Source: Corynebacterium uropygiale (GTDB lineage: Bacteria > Actinomycetota > Actinomycetes > Mycobacteriales > Mycobacteriaceae). Taken from it: a stretch of 64,000 nucleotides of DNA. The stretch lies in the NCBI RefSeq assembly GCF_021568315.1, contig NZ_JAKGSI010000001.1:124001-188000 (forward strand), in the 5' to 3' direction. Position 1 is the stretch's first letter; each line of letters starts with the position of its first letter. This document shows positions 18,466-26,035 of the stretch, piece after piece. Made by a program: the position numbers and the translations under genes. The notes below the pieces were generated by a model, which saw only the letters and a program-made list of their open reading frames with translations, did not search any database and was not told the DNA's origin.

Positions 18466-20601
18466 TCAGGCCGCTATCAGAATCAGGCTGTCGGGGGGGG
18501 GGGCTTCCTCAGATGTGGAGGTCCGCGCCTCCGGGCGGTCCTCGGGCGCGGGGGTGTCCGTCGTCGGCCCCACGTGGCCAGACTCCAGGGGAAGCTGCTC
18601 CGTGTTTCCCTCGTTGAGGGCGATAGAGTTGACCATGGCGTTGAAGCGGTCATCGTGGGCGCGGAGCGCGTTGAGGATCTGCCAGACCACCTTGAAGCGC
18701 TGGTTGTCTTTGAGGGCCTCGGAGGGGGCGACGTTCGCGGGGACCGCCACCGGCAGGATGATGTAGCCGTAGTCCTTGTCCTTGGCCTTGCGCATGACGC
18801 GCCCCACGGACTGCACCACATCCACCATGGAGTTGCGGGGGTTGAAGAAGATCACCGCGTCCAGGGCGGGCACGTCGACGCCCTCAGAGAGGCAGCGGGC
18901 GTTGGTGAGGATGCGGGTTTCGTCCTCCTCCATGGGGGACTCCAGCCAGGAAATGCGCGTGTTGCGTTCCATCGCGTTCATGGCGCCGTCCACGTGCTGG
19001 GCGCGGACCTGCAGGTCAGCGTTGAGGAGGGAGATGCCTTTGGCGTCGGCGTTCTCCTCCAGGGACTCCTGGAAGCTCGCGATGATGCTGGGGTAGGACT
19101 CCGCGATCTGCTTGGACGTCTTGATGTCCTGGGCAAAGGCCACGGTGCGGCGCATGGGCTGGGCGTTCTCCTCGAAGCCGCCCTTCTTCCCCTGGAGCGC
19201 GCCCGAGCGCTTGGCCAGGCCGTTCCAGGCGCCGATCATCGCGGAGGCCTGCGTGAGGTTGACGTCCGGCTCGGAGCCCTTGGCGCGGGCGAGGGCGTCG
19301 GCCGCCACGGACTCGTCCACGGTCATGACCAACACTTTGTAGTCCGTGAGCAGGCCCTTTTCCACGGCCTCGCCGAAGCCCAGGCGGTGGAACTCGGGCC
19401 CATAGGTGGCCTCGTCGTCCATGGAGGCCACCTCGGCGGAGTGCTCCTCGGCTTTTGCCTTCACGGTGTCGTCATAGAGCCGGGGCGTGGCGGTCATGTA
19501 GAGGCGCTTGGCGGCCTGGATGTAGTGGGCGTCATGGATGCGGGTGAAGTTGGAGGCCTCCTCGCCGGCGAGCGTGACGCCCGTGGTGCGATGCGCCTCA
19601 TCGCAGATGACCAGGTCAAAGGGGTCCAGTCCCAGCTGCTGGGCCTCGTGGACCGCGGGGAGGGACTGGTACGTGGAGAAGATGACGTTGAGCCCCTTGG
19701 CGCGCTTGCCGGAGGAGAGGCGCTCGACGATCTGGGCGCCCTCCGTCGAGACCGGAACCTCCAGGTCATAGGTGGCGATGTCCTCCGCCTTCCTCCCGAC
19801 CTTGGTGTCCGAGCACACCGCGAAGCTGCGCAGATCCAGGCGGGCCTGGGCGGTCCACTCCTTGAGCGTCTGGGAGAGCAGCGAAATCGAGGGGACCAGG
19901 AAGAGCACGCGGGCGCGGCCGCCGTTCAGCTCCGCCACCTGTTCTGCCAGGCGGAGGGCGGTGAAGGTCTTGCCCGTTCCGCAGGCCATGATGAGCTTGC
20001 CGCGATCGTGGGTTGTGAGCCCCTCGATGGTTTTTGTGATCGCCACCTGCTGGTGGGGGCGGGGCTCGAAGGTCTCCCGCTGGGAGAGGTTGATCTGGAT
20101 GTCCTTCTGGTGCTCCGAGCCCGGGAACGCCACGTCCCAGTTGATGGGGGAGTCCGCAATATCCGCCAGCCCAATGCGGTTCGTAGGGATGAGCTGGTTG
20201 GCCAGGGCCTCCTCCGCGTGGGAGGACCAGCGGTCTGTCGTCGAGATAATGAGGCGGTTGGCAAAGTACTCCGGGCCGTCCTCGGTCTGGAAGCTGCGGC
20301 CCGATGCCTCAAAGAAGGAATCCAGGTGCTTCTTCGAGATCGTCGTGGTGTCCTTAAAGAACTTGCACTGGATGGCCGTCCACGTGTCGTTCTCCGCGCG
20401 ATGCGCCACCAGGTCAATGCCGGTATCGACGGCACCACCATTGAAACGCCAATCCGCCCAGCGGCAGACCTCATCGAATTGGCTGGCCATCACGGGGTCC
20501 GTGCGGAGGTAATTGACCATCAGCTTCTCAAAGGCGATGCCATACTTCGCCTTCGGCTGATTCTCGCGCAGCTGTTCCAGGACCTCAGAGAACTTGGACA
20601 T
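18466..20601 (-). CDS. Type ISP restriction-modification enzyme, N-terminal half (Mrr-like nuclease and SF2 helicase)
   Basis: The product has 711 residues. Residues 1-150 look like an Mrr-type PD-(D/E)xK nuclease: YGIAFEKLMVNYL, then VDTGIDLVA and WTAIQCKFF. Residues about 180-650 are a superfamily 2 translocase with Walker A MACGTGKTFTALRL, DEAH in ICDEAHRTTG, motif III MTATPR and motif VI QSVGRVMRK. The last eight residues after the proline run are out of frame with the methyltransferase half. The coding strand has 11 C in a row at 18503-18493; 12 or 9 would fuse the halves. As it stands the nuclease/helicase lacks its methyltransferase, so restriction and modification are probably both off. 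It begins 121 bp from tRNA-Ser. Confidence 0.9.
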   Translation of the reverse strand: MSKFSEVLEQLRENQPKAKYGIAFEKLMVNYLRTDPVMASQFDEVCRWADWRFNGGAVDTGIDLVAHRAENDTWTAIQCKFFKDTTTISKKHLDSFFEASGRSFQTEDGPEYFANRLIISTTDRWSSHAEEALANQLIPTNRIGLADIADSPINWDVAFPGSEHQKDIQINLSQRETFEPRPHQQVAITKTIEGLTTHDRGKLIMACGTGKTFTALRLAEQVAELNGGRARVLFLVPSISLLSQTLKEWTAQARLDLRSFAVCSDTKVGRKAEDIATYDLEVPVSTEGAQIVERLSSGKRAKGLNVIFSTYQSLPAVHEAQQLGLDPFDLVICDEAHRTTGVTLAGEEASNFTRIHDAHYIQAAKRLYMTATPRLYDDTVKAKAEEHSAEVASMDDEATYGPEFHRLGFGEAVEKGLLTDYKVLVMTVDESVAADALARAKGSEPDVNLTQASAMIGAWNGLAKRSGALQGKKGGFEENAQPMRRTVAFAQDIKTSKQIAESYPSIIASFQESLEENADAKGISLLNADLQVRAQHVDGAMNAMERNTRISWLESPMEEDETRILTNARCLSEGVDVPALDAVIFFNPRNSMVDVVQSVGRVMRKAKDKDYGYIILPVAVPANVAPSEALKDNQRFKVVWQILNALRAHDDRFNAMVNSIALNEGNTEQLPLESGHVGPTTDTPAPEDRPEARTSTSEEAPPPDSLILIAA
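18493..18503. repeat. G11/C11 homopolymer, probable phase-variation tract
   Basis: Eleven consecutive G on the plus strand (C on the coding strand) encode Pro-Pro-Pro at the junction of the two Type ISP halves. With 11 C the N-terminal frame stops about 25 bp later; with 12 or 9 C the frame runs into the methyltransferase. Long mononucleotide tracts inside restriction-modification genes are a classic slipped-strand switch. A sequencing error in the homopolymer is the main alternative. Confidence 0.75.
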
Positions 20602-20683
20602 GGTTCATATTGTGCCCCAACTCATCCCGCGGGGCGGGGTGCGCCCCTCTGGTGGGGGAACCCGGCCCCACCCAGCGCAGCAG

Positions 20684-20712
20684 AAAACCCCCGGCGCCGT
20701 GGCACCGGGGGC
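20684..20712 (-). terminator. Rho-independent terminator after tRNA-Ser
   Basis: On the minus strand, directly after the tRNA, CCCCGGTGCC pairs with GGCGCCGGGG in a 10-bp stem (one G-T pair), followed by TTTTCT. Confidence 0.8.
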
Positions 20713-20722
20713 TTCGTCTCTG

Positions 20723-20808
20723 CGGAGGATGTGGGATTTGAACCCACGAGGGGCGTGAACCCCGCACGCGTTCCAGGCGTGTGACATAGGCCGCTAGTCG
20801 AATCCTCC
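20723..20808 (-). tRNA. tRNA-Ser (anticodon GGA)
   Basis: The 86-base gene folds as a class II tRNA. The acceptor stem GGAGGAT pairs with ATCCTCC. The anticodon stem CACGC/GCGTG encloses CTGGAAC, giving anticodon GGA. A long variable arm (GCGGGGTTCACGCCCC) and the T arm GTGGGTTCAAATCCCAC follow. CCA is not encoded. The restriction-modification gene lies just downstream of its 3' end. Confidence 0.95.
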
Positions 20809-20953
20809 TGTACCGCAGCGGCTTTCACCGTTGCGTACTCATGAGAGGGTACACAGTCCCCAAAGGGATGTGCAAATTTGGGGCGTTGGGGGAGGTCGCG
20901 CGGGGTATGGGCGTCGAGAACACCCCGGCGGCGCCTCACGCTGCGGGGTGGGA

Positions 20954-20983
20954 TTGGCTATCTCGGGGGAAGGGCGCTAAGGT
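20954..20983 (+). promoter_or_regulatory. Promoter of the SRP RNA gene
   Basis: A -35 TTGGCT (20954-20959) and a -10 TAAGGT (20978-20983) are separated by 18 nt, predicting a start near 20990. Confidence 0.5.
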
Positions 20984-20989
20984 TGCGGG

Positions 20990-21085
20990 CAGGATCTCGC
21001 GCGGCGTGTATCTTGTGAACTCCCCCAGGGCAGGAATGCAGCAAGGGTCAGCAAGCTCTACCGGGTGCGCGGGGTCCCCTTTTTT
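20990..21085 (+). ncRNA. ffs: 4.5S / small bacterial SRP RNA
   Basis: The conserved SRP apical loop is present as CAGG-GCA-GGAA-TGC-AGCA (21027-21043), with the GGAA tetraloop and the A-rich asymmetric loop that bind Ffh. Complementary arms extend on both sides, and a run of six T (21080-21085) ends the gene. The length of about 95 nt fits the small SRP RNA of actinobacteria. The 5' end is inferred from the promoter. Confidence 0.85.
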
Positions 21086-21231
21086 ATGCGCGGGGCACCA
21101 GCGGGGAGCGCGGCGCTGGGTATCCCCTGATCGCGTGGCCCTGGTCTAAGGTGAGGAACAGGAACCCGGCACTCACTGAGGGTTCTCTCAGGTCCCATCA
21201 CCGTGAAGGAAGGCAAGAGAAGGTGACCACG

Positions 21232-22506
21232 ATGGCCCAACCGCTGCGCTCGGCGAGCCCGGACGAGTTGAAGGAGCTCGCGCAGGATGTTCGCGCCCGC
21301 TATGAGGAACTGAAAGCAAAGAACCTGGCCCTGGACCTCACGCGCGGGAAGCCCTCCACGGAGCAGCTCGACTTCGCGCAGGAGCTCCTCAGCCTCCCGG
21401 GCGATGAGGTGAAGGCCTCCGACGGCTCCGATTGCCGCAACTACGGCAACCTCAAGGGCATCCCGGACATTCGCAGCCTGTGGGCCGAGGTCCTGGGCCT
21501 GCCGATGGAGCTCGTGTACGCGCAGGACTCCTCCAGCCTCAACATCATGTTTGACCTCATTTCCTGGTCCTTCCAGTTCGGGAACAACGATTCCCCGCGC
21601 CCCTGGAAGGATGAGGAGAAGGTGCGCTGGATCTGCCCCGTCCCGGGCTATGACCGCCACTTCACCATCACGGAGCAGTTCGGCGTGGAGATGGTCACCG
21701 TGCCGCTCACCGAGGACGGCCCGGACATGGACCAGGTCCGCGAGCTGGCCCGCGACCCGCAGGTCAAGGGCATGTGGTGCGTGCCGGTCTTCGGTAACCC
21801 CACGGGCATCACCTTCTCCGAGGAGGTGTGCCGCGAGCTGGCCAGCATGGAGGCCGGCGCCCCCGACTTCCGCATCGTGTGGGACAACGCCTACGCGGTC
21901 CACACCCTCACCGACGAATTCCCGCCGGTCTACAACGTCATCCGCATGGCCGAGGAGGCGGGCAACCCCAACCGCTTCTGGTTCATGTCCTCCACCTCCA
22001 AGATCACCTTCGCCGGGGCGGGCGTCGCGTTCTTCGCCTCCTCCCCGGAGAACCTCGCGTGGTACTCCTCCATCGCGGGGGTGCGCGGCATCGGGCCGAA
22101 CAAGATCAACCAGCTGGCCCACGCGCGCTACTTCGGCTCCGCGGAGGGCGTGCGCGCCGTCATGCGCAAGCACGCGGGCTCCCTGGCGCCGAAATTCCAG
22201 CGTGTGTTGGACATCCTCGAGGAGCGCCTGGGCGGCTATGAGATCGCCACGTGGACGAAGCCGCAGGGTGGCTACTTCATCTCCCTCGATGTTGTCGACG
22301 GCACCGCGGCGCGCGTCGTGCAACTCGCGAAGGATGCGGGCATCGCGCTGACGGGGGCGGGCTCCTCCTTCCCGCTCCACAAGGATCCCAACGACCGCAA
22401 CATCCGCCTCGCGCCCTCCCTGCCGCCGGAGGAGGAGATCGCCACCGCCATGGACGGCGTGGCCACCTGCGTGCTCCTCGCCGCCGTGGAGAAGCTGGGC
22501 GCCTAG
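21232..22506 (+). CDS. aspT: Aspartate aminotransferase, AspT type (class I fold, MocR-like clade)
   Basis: The product has 424 residues and belongs to the aspartate transaminase subgroup found as AspT in corynebacteria. It moves an amino group between aspartate and 2-oxoglutarate with PLP. Landmarks are LDLTRGKPSTEQL, CRNYGNLKGIPDIR, FGNPTGITFS, the Asp/Tyr block IVWDNAYAVHTL and the PLP lysine in MSSTSKITFAGAGVAFF. A near-C-terminal NDRNIRLAPSLPPEEEI includes the substrate carboxylate Arg. The ATG at 21232 was chosen; a GTG three codons earlier (21223) is an alternative. It supplies or drains aspartate, the precursor of the lysC-asd pathway encoded later in the window. Confidence 0.93.
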   Translation: MAQPLRSASPDELKELAQDVRARYEELKAKNLALDLTRGKPSTEQLDFAQELLSLPGDEVKASDGSDCRNYGNLKGIPDIRSLWAEVLGLPMELVYAQDSSSLNIMFDLISWSFQFGNNDSPRPWKDEEKVRWICPVPGYDRHFTITEQFGVEMVTVPLTEDGPDMDQVRELARDPQVKGMWCVPVFGNPTGITFSEEVCRELASMEAGAPDFRIVWDNAYAVHTLTDEFPPVYNVIRMAEEAGNPNRFWFMSSTSKITFAGAGVAFFASSPENLAWYSSIAGVRGIGPNKINQLAHARYFGSAEGVRAVMRKHAGSLAPKFQRVLDILEERLGGYEIATWTKPQGGYFISLDVVDGTAARVVQLAKDAGIALTGAGSSFPLHKDPNDRNIRLAPSLPPEEEIATAMDGVATCVLLAAVEKLGA

Positions 22507-22518
22507 GGCGGTAGCTCG

Positions 22519-23097
22519 ATGGATCTCGACGGCACCACGTACTGGATCTCCACGCTCTTCCCCGGTGAGCTGGAGACCCTCACGCTGCCGGCCCCCGGAT
22601 TCGGCGACCTGCACCTCTCCGCCGGCGAGGTCGCCGAAGGCCAACTCCTCGCCTGCACCCGCGGCTTCGCCGAGTGCGACACCGGCTTGCATGGCACCGA
22701 AGGAGAGCTCGACGGCATTCCCATCCGCAGCGAGCTCTTCACCATCCACGCCACCTCCCGCAGCACCGAGCCCGCCTGCCAGGCGCTGCGCGCCGCCGTC
22801 TCGCAGATCGCCAGCGCCAACGCTGAGCTGCGCGGATGCCTGCCCGCCCAGCCGGGGATGCTCCTGCCCGAGCCCCTCGACGTCCCGGGCTGCACCGTGA
22901 GCAGGGGACTGCTCGTGGTCCCGTGGGTGTGGGGGCCGCAGGTCCCGCACCTGGCGGAGAAACACCGGCAGACGATGATGCTCCAGCTCCTCATGCTCAC
23001 CGAGGAGGAAGCGCAGTACGCCCACACCTACGGGGTGGGGGCGCTCCAGGAGGAAATGGTGAACACCGGGATCAACGTCATGGAGTGGACACGATGA
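22519..23097 (+). CDS. Suppressor-of-fused (SUFU) domain protein
   Basis: The 192-residue cytosolic protein has the bacterial SUFU-like layout. An N-terminal strand-rich part (LFPGELETLTLPAPGFG) leads to RSELFTIHATSRST, a central VPWVWGPQVPHL, and a C-terminal MMLQLLMLTEEEAQYAHTYGVGALQEEMVNTGI, which matches the end of SUFU domains where an acidic helix precedes a G-x-x-x-L segment. Bacterial SUFU proteins have no proven function; some act as immunity proteins of polymorphic toxins, but no toxin lies nearby. It starts 12 nt after aspT and overlaps the DUF421 gene as ATGA. Confidence 0.72.
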   Translation: MDLDGTTYWISTLFPGELETLTLPAPGFGDLHLSAGEVAEGQLLACTRGFAECDTGLHGTEGELDGIPIRSELFTIHATSRSTEPACQALRAAVSQIASANAELRGCLPAQPGMLLPEPLDVPGCTVSRGLLVVPWVWGPQVPHLAEKHRQTMMLQLLMLTEEEAQYAHTYGVGALQEEMVNTGINVMEWTR

Positions 23098-23702
23098 GCG
23101 CACCGATAATCCTTGCCGGCGCCTGGGTACCCGAGGGCGGCTGGGGGGAGGCGCTCATGCAGGAGCTCGGCATTGAGCCGTGGCGCATCCCCGTGGTCAT
23201 CGTCTCCGCTGTGTGCATCTACCTGGTCTTTTTGCTGCTGACCCGGCTCTTCGGCCAGCGGATCCTCACGGCCACGACATCGCTGGAGGCGGTCGTCGTC
23301 GTGATGTTTGGGGCGGTGGCGGGCCGTGTGATTATCGGCCACCCACCGACGCTCGCCGCCGGTGCCATCGGCCTGTGCACCCTCGTGGTGATGGAGCTGC
23401 TCTTCGGGCGGCTGCGCAGCTACGCCCGCCAGCGCAGCGACCACGGGCTCTTCCGGGTGGACCCGGTGCTCGTGGTGGCGCACGGGAAGGCACTGCCCGA
23501 ACTGCAGAAGAAAGCGCGGGTGAGCGATGAGGACATTGCGGTTTTCCTTCGCCGCAGCGGGCTCACCCGGCTCTCCCAGGTGCGCTACATGATCCTGGAG
23601 GCCAACGGGAACCTCTCCATCATCCGGGCGGACCAGGAGTATGACCCGGGGATTCTCGTCGGGGTGGTGGGCGCCGAACGATATGGAGAGTGCCCCAGGT
23701 AG
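23094..23702 (+). CDS. DUF421 (YetF-like) membrane protein
   Basis: The product has 202 residues with three N-terminal hydrophobic segments (about 32-52, 60-80 and 85-103) followed by a soluble DUF421 domain. RLFGQRILTATTSLEAVVVVMFGAVAGR and PVLVVAHGKALPELQKKARVSDEDIAVFLRRSGLTRLSQVRYMILEANGNLSII are typical of the YetF/YrbG class. The role is unknown; homologues are linked to stress or envelope states. The ATG overlaps the SUFU stop (ATGA), so the two are translationally coupled. Confidence 0.87.
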   Translation: MSAPIILAGAWVPEGGWGEALMQELGIEPWRIPVVIVSAVCIYLVFLLLTRLFGQRILTATTSLEAVVVVMFGAVAGRVIIGHPPTLAAGAIGLCTLVVMELLFGRLRSYARQRSDHGLFRVDPVLVVAHGKALPELQKKARVSDEDIAVFLRRSGLTRLSQVRYMILEANGNLSIIRADQEYDPGILVGVVGAERYGECPR

Positions 23703-23712
23703 GCTCAAGCCC

Positions 23713-26007
23713 GTGGCACTTTATCGGAAATATCGCCCCTCCACCTTCGCGGAGGTTGTAGGTCAGGAGCAGGTCACCGGGCCTTTGTCGGTGGCCCTCG
23801 ACTCCGGGCGGATTAACCATGCCTACCTCTTTTCGGGGCCGCGGGGGTGCGGAAAGACGTCCTCAGCGCGCATCCTCGCGCGCTCCCTCAACTGCGAGCA
23901 CGGGCCCACCTCCACGCCGTGTGGCCAGTGCGCCTCGTGTCGCGCGCTCGCCCCGGGAGGGCCGGGGACCCTCGACGTCACAGAGCTCGACGCCGCCAGC
24001 CACAACGGCGTCGAGGACATGCGCGAACTCCGCGACCGCGCCTACTACGCCCCGGCGGAGTCCCGCTACCGCGTCTTCATCATCGACGAGGCGCATATGA
24101 TCTCCAACGCCGGCTCCAACGCCCTGCTCAAAGTGGTGGAGGAGCCCCCGGAGCACCTCATCTTCATCTTCGCGACGACCGAGCCGGAAAAAGTCATCGG
24201 CACCATCCGCTCGCGGACGCACCACTACCCCTTCCGCCTGCTCACGCCCCAATCCATGCGAGGGCTCCTTCAGCGCACCGTCGAATCTGAGGGCGTGCAC
24301 GTCGAGGACTCCGTCTACCCCCTCATCATCCAGGCGGGCGGCGGCTCCCCGCGTGACTCGCTGTCTATCCTCGACCAGCTCCTCGCCGGCGCCGGCCCCG
24401 ATGGCCTCACCTACGAGATGGCCCTGCCCCTCCTCGGCGTCACGGACCTCTCCCTCATCGACGCTGCCATCGACGCCCTCGCCCGCCACGACGCCGCGGC
24501 TATGTTCACCACCGTCGACGACGTCATCGAGGCGGGCCACGACCCCCGCCGCTTCGTCACCGACCTGCTGAGCCGGCTCCGCGACCTCATGGTGCTGCAG
24601 TCCGTCCCCCAGGCGCTGGAGCTGGGGCTCGTCGACGCCCCCGCCGACCGCGCCCGCGTCCTCCAGGAAGAAGTGGCCCAATTCGGCCCCGGGCACCTGC
24701 CCCAGCTCGCCGCGATGGTCAACGAACGGATGGCCGACATGCGCGGCGCCACCTCCCCGCGCCTGCTGCTGGAAATCCTCTGCGCCCACCTCCTCATGCC
24801 CGCCGGCAACGCGCCGGGGCAGATCATCGCCCCCGCGCCGACGGCAGGCGCTGAAGGCGCTGGTGGTGCTGGTGGCGCGGGTGCTGGCGCTGCTGGTGGT
24901 GCTGGTGCTGCTGGCGCGAAGCCCTCCTATGAGCGGCCCTCCCAGCGGCGAGCCCGCGAGGCCGCCGAAGCCGTGGCCCGCAAGAACGCCGCGCCGGCGG
25001 AGGAGCCTGTGCGGGAAGAGAAGTCGGTGGAGGCCGAAAAGCCGGTGGAATCCAAGCAGCCGGCGCGGGTCGAGGAGCCGGCGCCCGCCCCCGAGCCGCA
25101 GCGCGAACCGGAACCCGCCGCACCCTCCGAACCCCGCGCGGCGGAGGCGTCGTCGTCGGCACCACAGCCGGAACCGGAGAGCGAGCCGGAAGAGTCTCAG
25201 GCCCCCGAGAGCACCGAGGACCCGGTGGGGCTCATCAAGGAGAAGTGGAGCGAGCTGCGCGCGGAGATCGGCAAGCGGAACAAGGTGGCCGCGATCATGC
25301 TCACCGAGGCGAAGGTGCTGGGCATCAAGGAGGGCACGCTGGTGCTCGGGCACAGTACCGGGGCGCTCGCGGCGCGGCTCAATGATGCGCAGAAGAACGA
25401 GGTCATCGTGGCCGTGCTCAAGGATGTGCTGGGGCTTGAGCTCGCGGTGCACTGCCAGGTGGGCACGGGTGCGCCCGGAGCGCCGGGGGCGGCTGCGGGG
25501 GCGGCTGCGGGGGCGGCGCCTCGGACGGAGTCCCGGAACGCGCAGGGGGCGGGTGAGTCTCGCGCCCCAAAAGACCCTGATCCGGCGGAGAGGTCCTCGC
25601 GGCCGTCGTGGCGCGATATAGCGGAGCGCGGCCGCGCCCACGCGCGCGAGCACGCCAAATTCAACAACGGGGTGCCTCTGCCGCCTGAGCCCGTCGACGA
25701 GGGTGAGGACGCCCCGCCGCCCGAGGACACCTCGGCCAGATACGCGCCGAGCCAGGGGGCTGGCGGGCAGCGCGGGCCCGGCGGTGCTGGCGGTGGCGCT
25801 GGCACTGGTGCCGGTGCGCCTGCCGCGTCGAGCCCGGCGCCGAACCCCCAGCCGTCCTCGCAGCCTCCCGCGCCGCTCAGCGCCGAAGAGGAAGAGGAGG
25901 AGATGGTCCGCCAGGCGGCCGAGGAGCCCGGGGAGATGGACCACCGGGATGCCATGGACGTCGCGATGGAGCTCCTCGAACGCGAGCTCGGGGCGAAGCC
26001 GCTCTAA
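23713..26007 (+). CDS. dnaX: DNA polymerase III subunits gamma and tau (clamp loader ATPase)
   Basis: The product has 764 residues from the GTG at 23713 (MALYRKYRPSTFAEVVGQEQV). The AAA+ domain has Walker A SGPRGCGKTSSAR, a four-Cys zinc module CEHGPTSTPCGQCASC, the DExH-like box IDEAHMISNAGSNALLKVVEEPP and sensor TTEPEKVIGTI. Residues from about 375 onward are low-complexity: a Gly/Ala run coded by GCTGGT-like repeats, Glu/Pro repeats, then a conserved tau-like DNA/polymerase-binding region (VGLIKEKWSELRAEIGKRNKVAAIM). An ATG at 23683 is an alternative start. No slippery A6G site for a shorter gamma form was seen. In many corynebacteria dnaX is followed directly by ybaB-recR; here about 16 kb intervenes. 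Confidence 0.95.
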   Translation: MALYRKYRPSTFAEVVGQEQVTGPLSVALDSGRINHAYLFSGPRGCGKTSSARILARSLNCEHGPTSTPCGQCASCRALAPGGPGTLDVTELDAASHNGVEDMRELRDRAYYAPAESRYRVFIIDEAHMISNAGSNALLKVVEEPPEHLIFIFATTEPEKVIGTIRSRTHHYPFRLLTPQSMRGLLQRTVESEGVHVEDSVYPLIIQAGGGSPRDSLSILDQLLAGAGPDGLTYEMALPLLGVTDLSLIDAAIDALARHDAAAMFTTVDDVIEAGHDPRRFVTDLLSRLRDLMVLQSVPQALELGLVDAPADRARVLQEEVAQFGPGHLPQLAAMVNERMADMRGATSPRLLLEILCAHLLMPAGNAPGQIIAPAPTAGAEGAGGAGGAGAGAAGGAGAAGAKPSYERPSQRRAREAAEAVARKNAAPAEEPVREEKSVEAEKPVESKQPARVEEPAPAPEPQREPEPAAPSEPRAAEASSSAPQPEPESEPEESQAPESTEDPVGLIKEKWSELRAEIGKRNKVAAIMLTEAKVLGIKEGTLVLGHSTGALAARLNDAQKNEVIVAVLKDVLGLELAVHCQVGTGAPGAPGAAAGAAAGAAPRTESRNAQGAGESRAPKDPDPAERSSRPSWRDIAERGRAHAREHAKFNNGVPLPPEPVDEGEDAPPPEDTSARYAPSQGAGGQRGPGGAGGGAGTGAGAPAASSPAPNPQPSSQPPAPLSAEEEEEEMVRQAAEEPGEMDHRDAMDVAMELLERELGAKPL

Positions 26008-26035
26008 GCGGCGGGGCGGCTGGGCGGCTAGACGG

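Noticed and set aside
24850..24920. Repeats in dnaX as a programmed frameshift or minisatellite
   Set aside because: The GCTGGT-like repeats only encode a Gly/Ala linker; no slippery A6G heptamer with a hairpin was found.
23863..25944. Minus-strand open frame of 693 codons opposite dnaX
   Set aside because: Arg/Leu-rich translation created by the Gly/Ala/Pro-rich dnaX codons; no motif.
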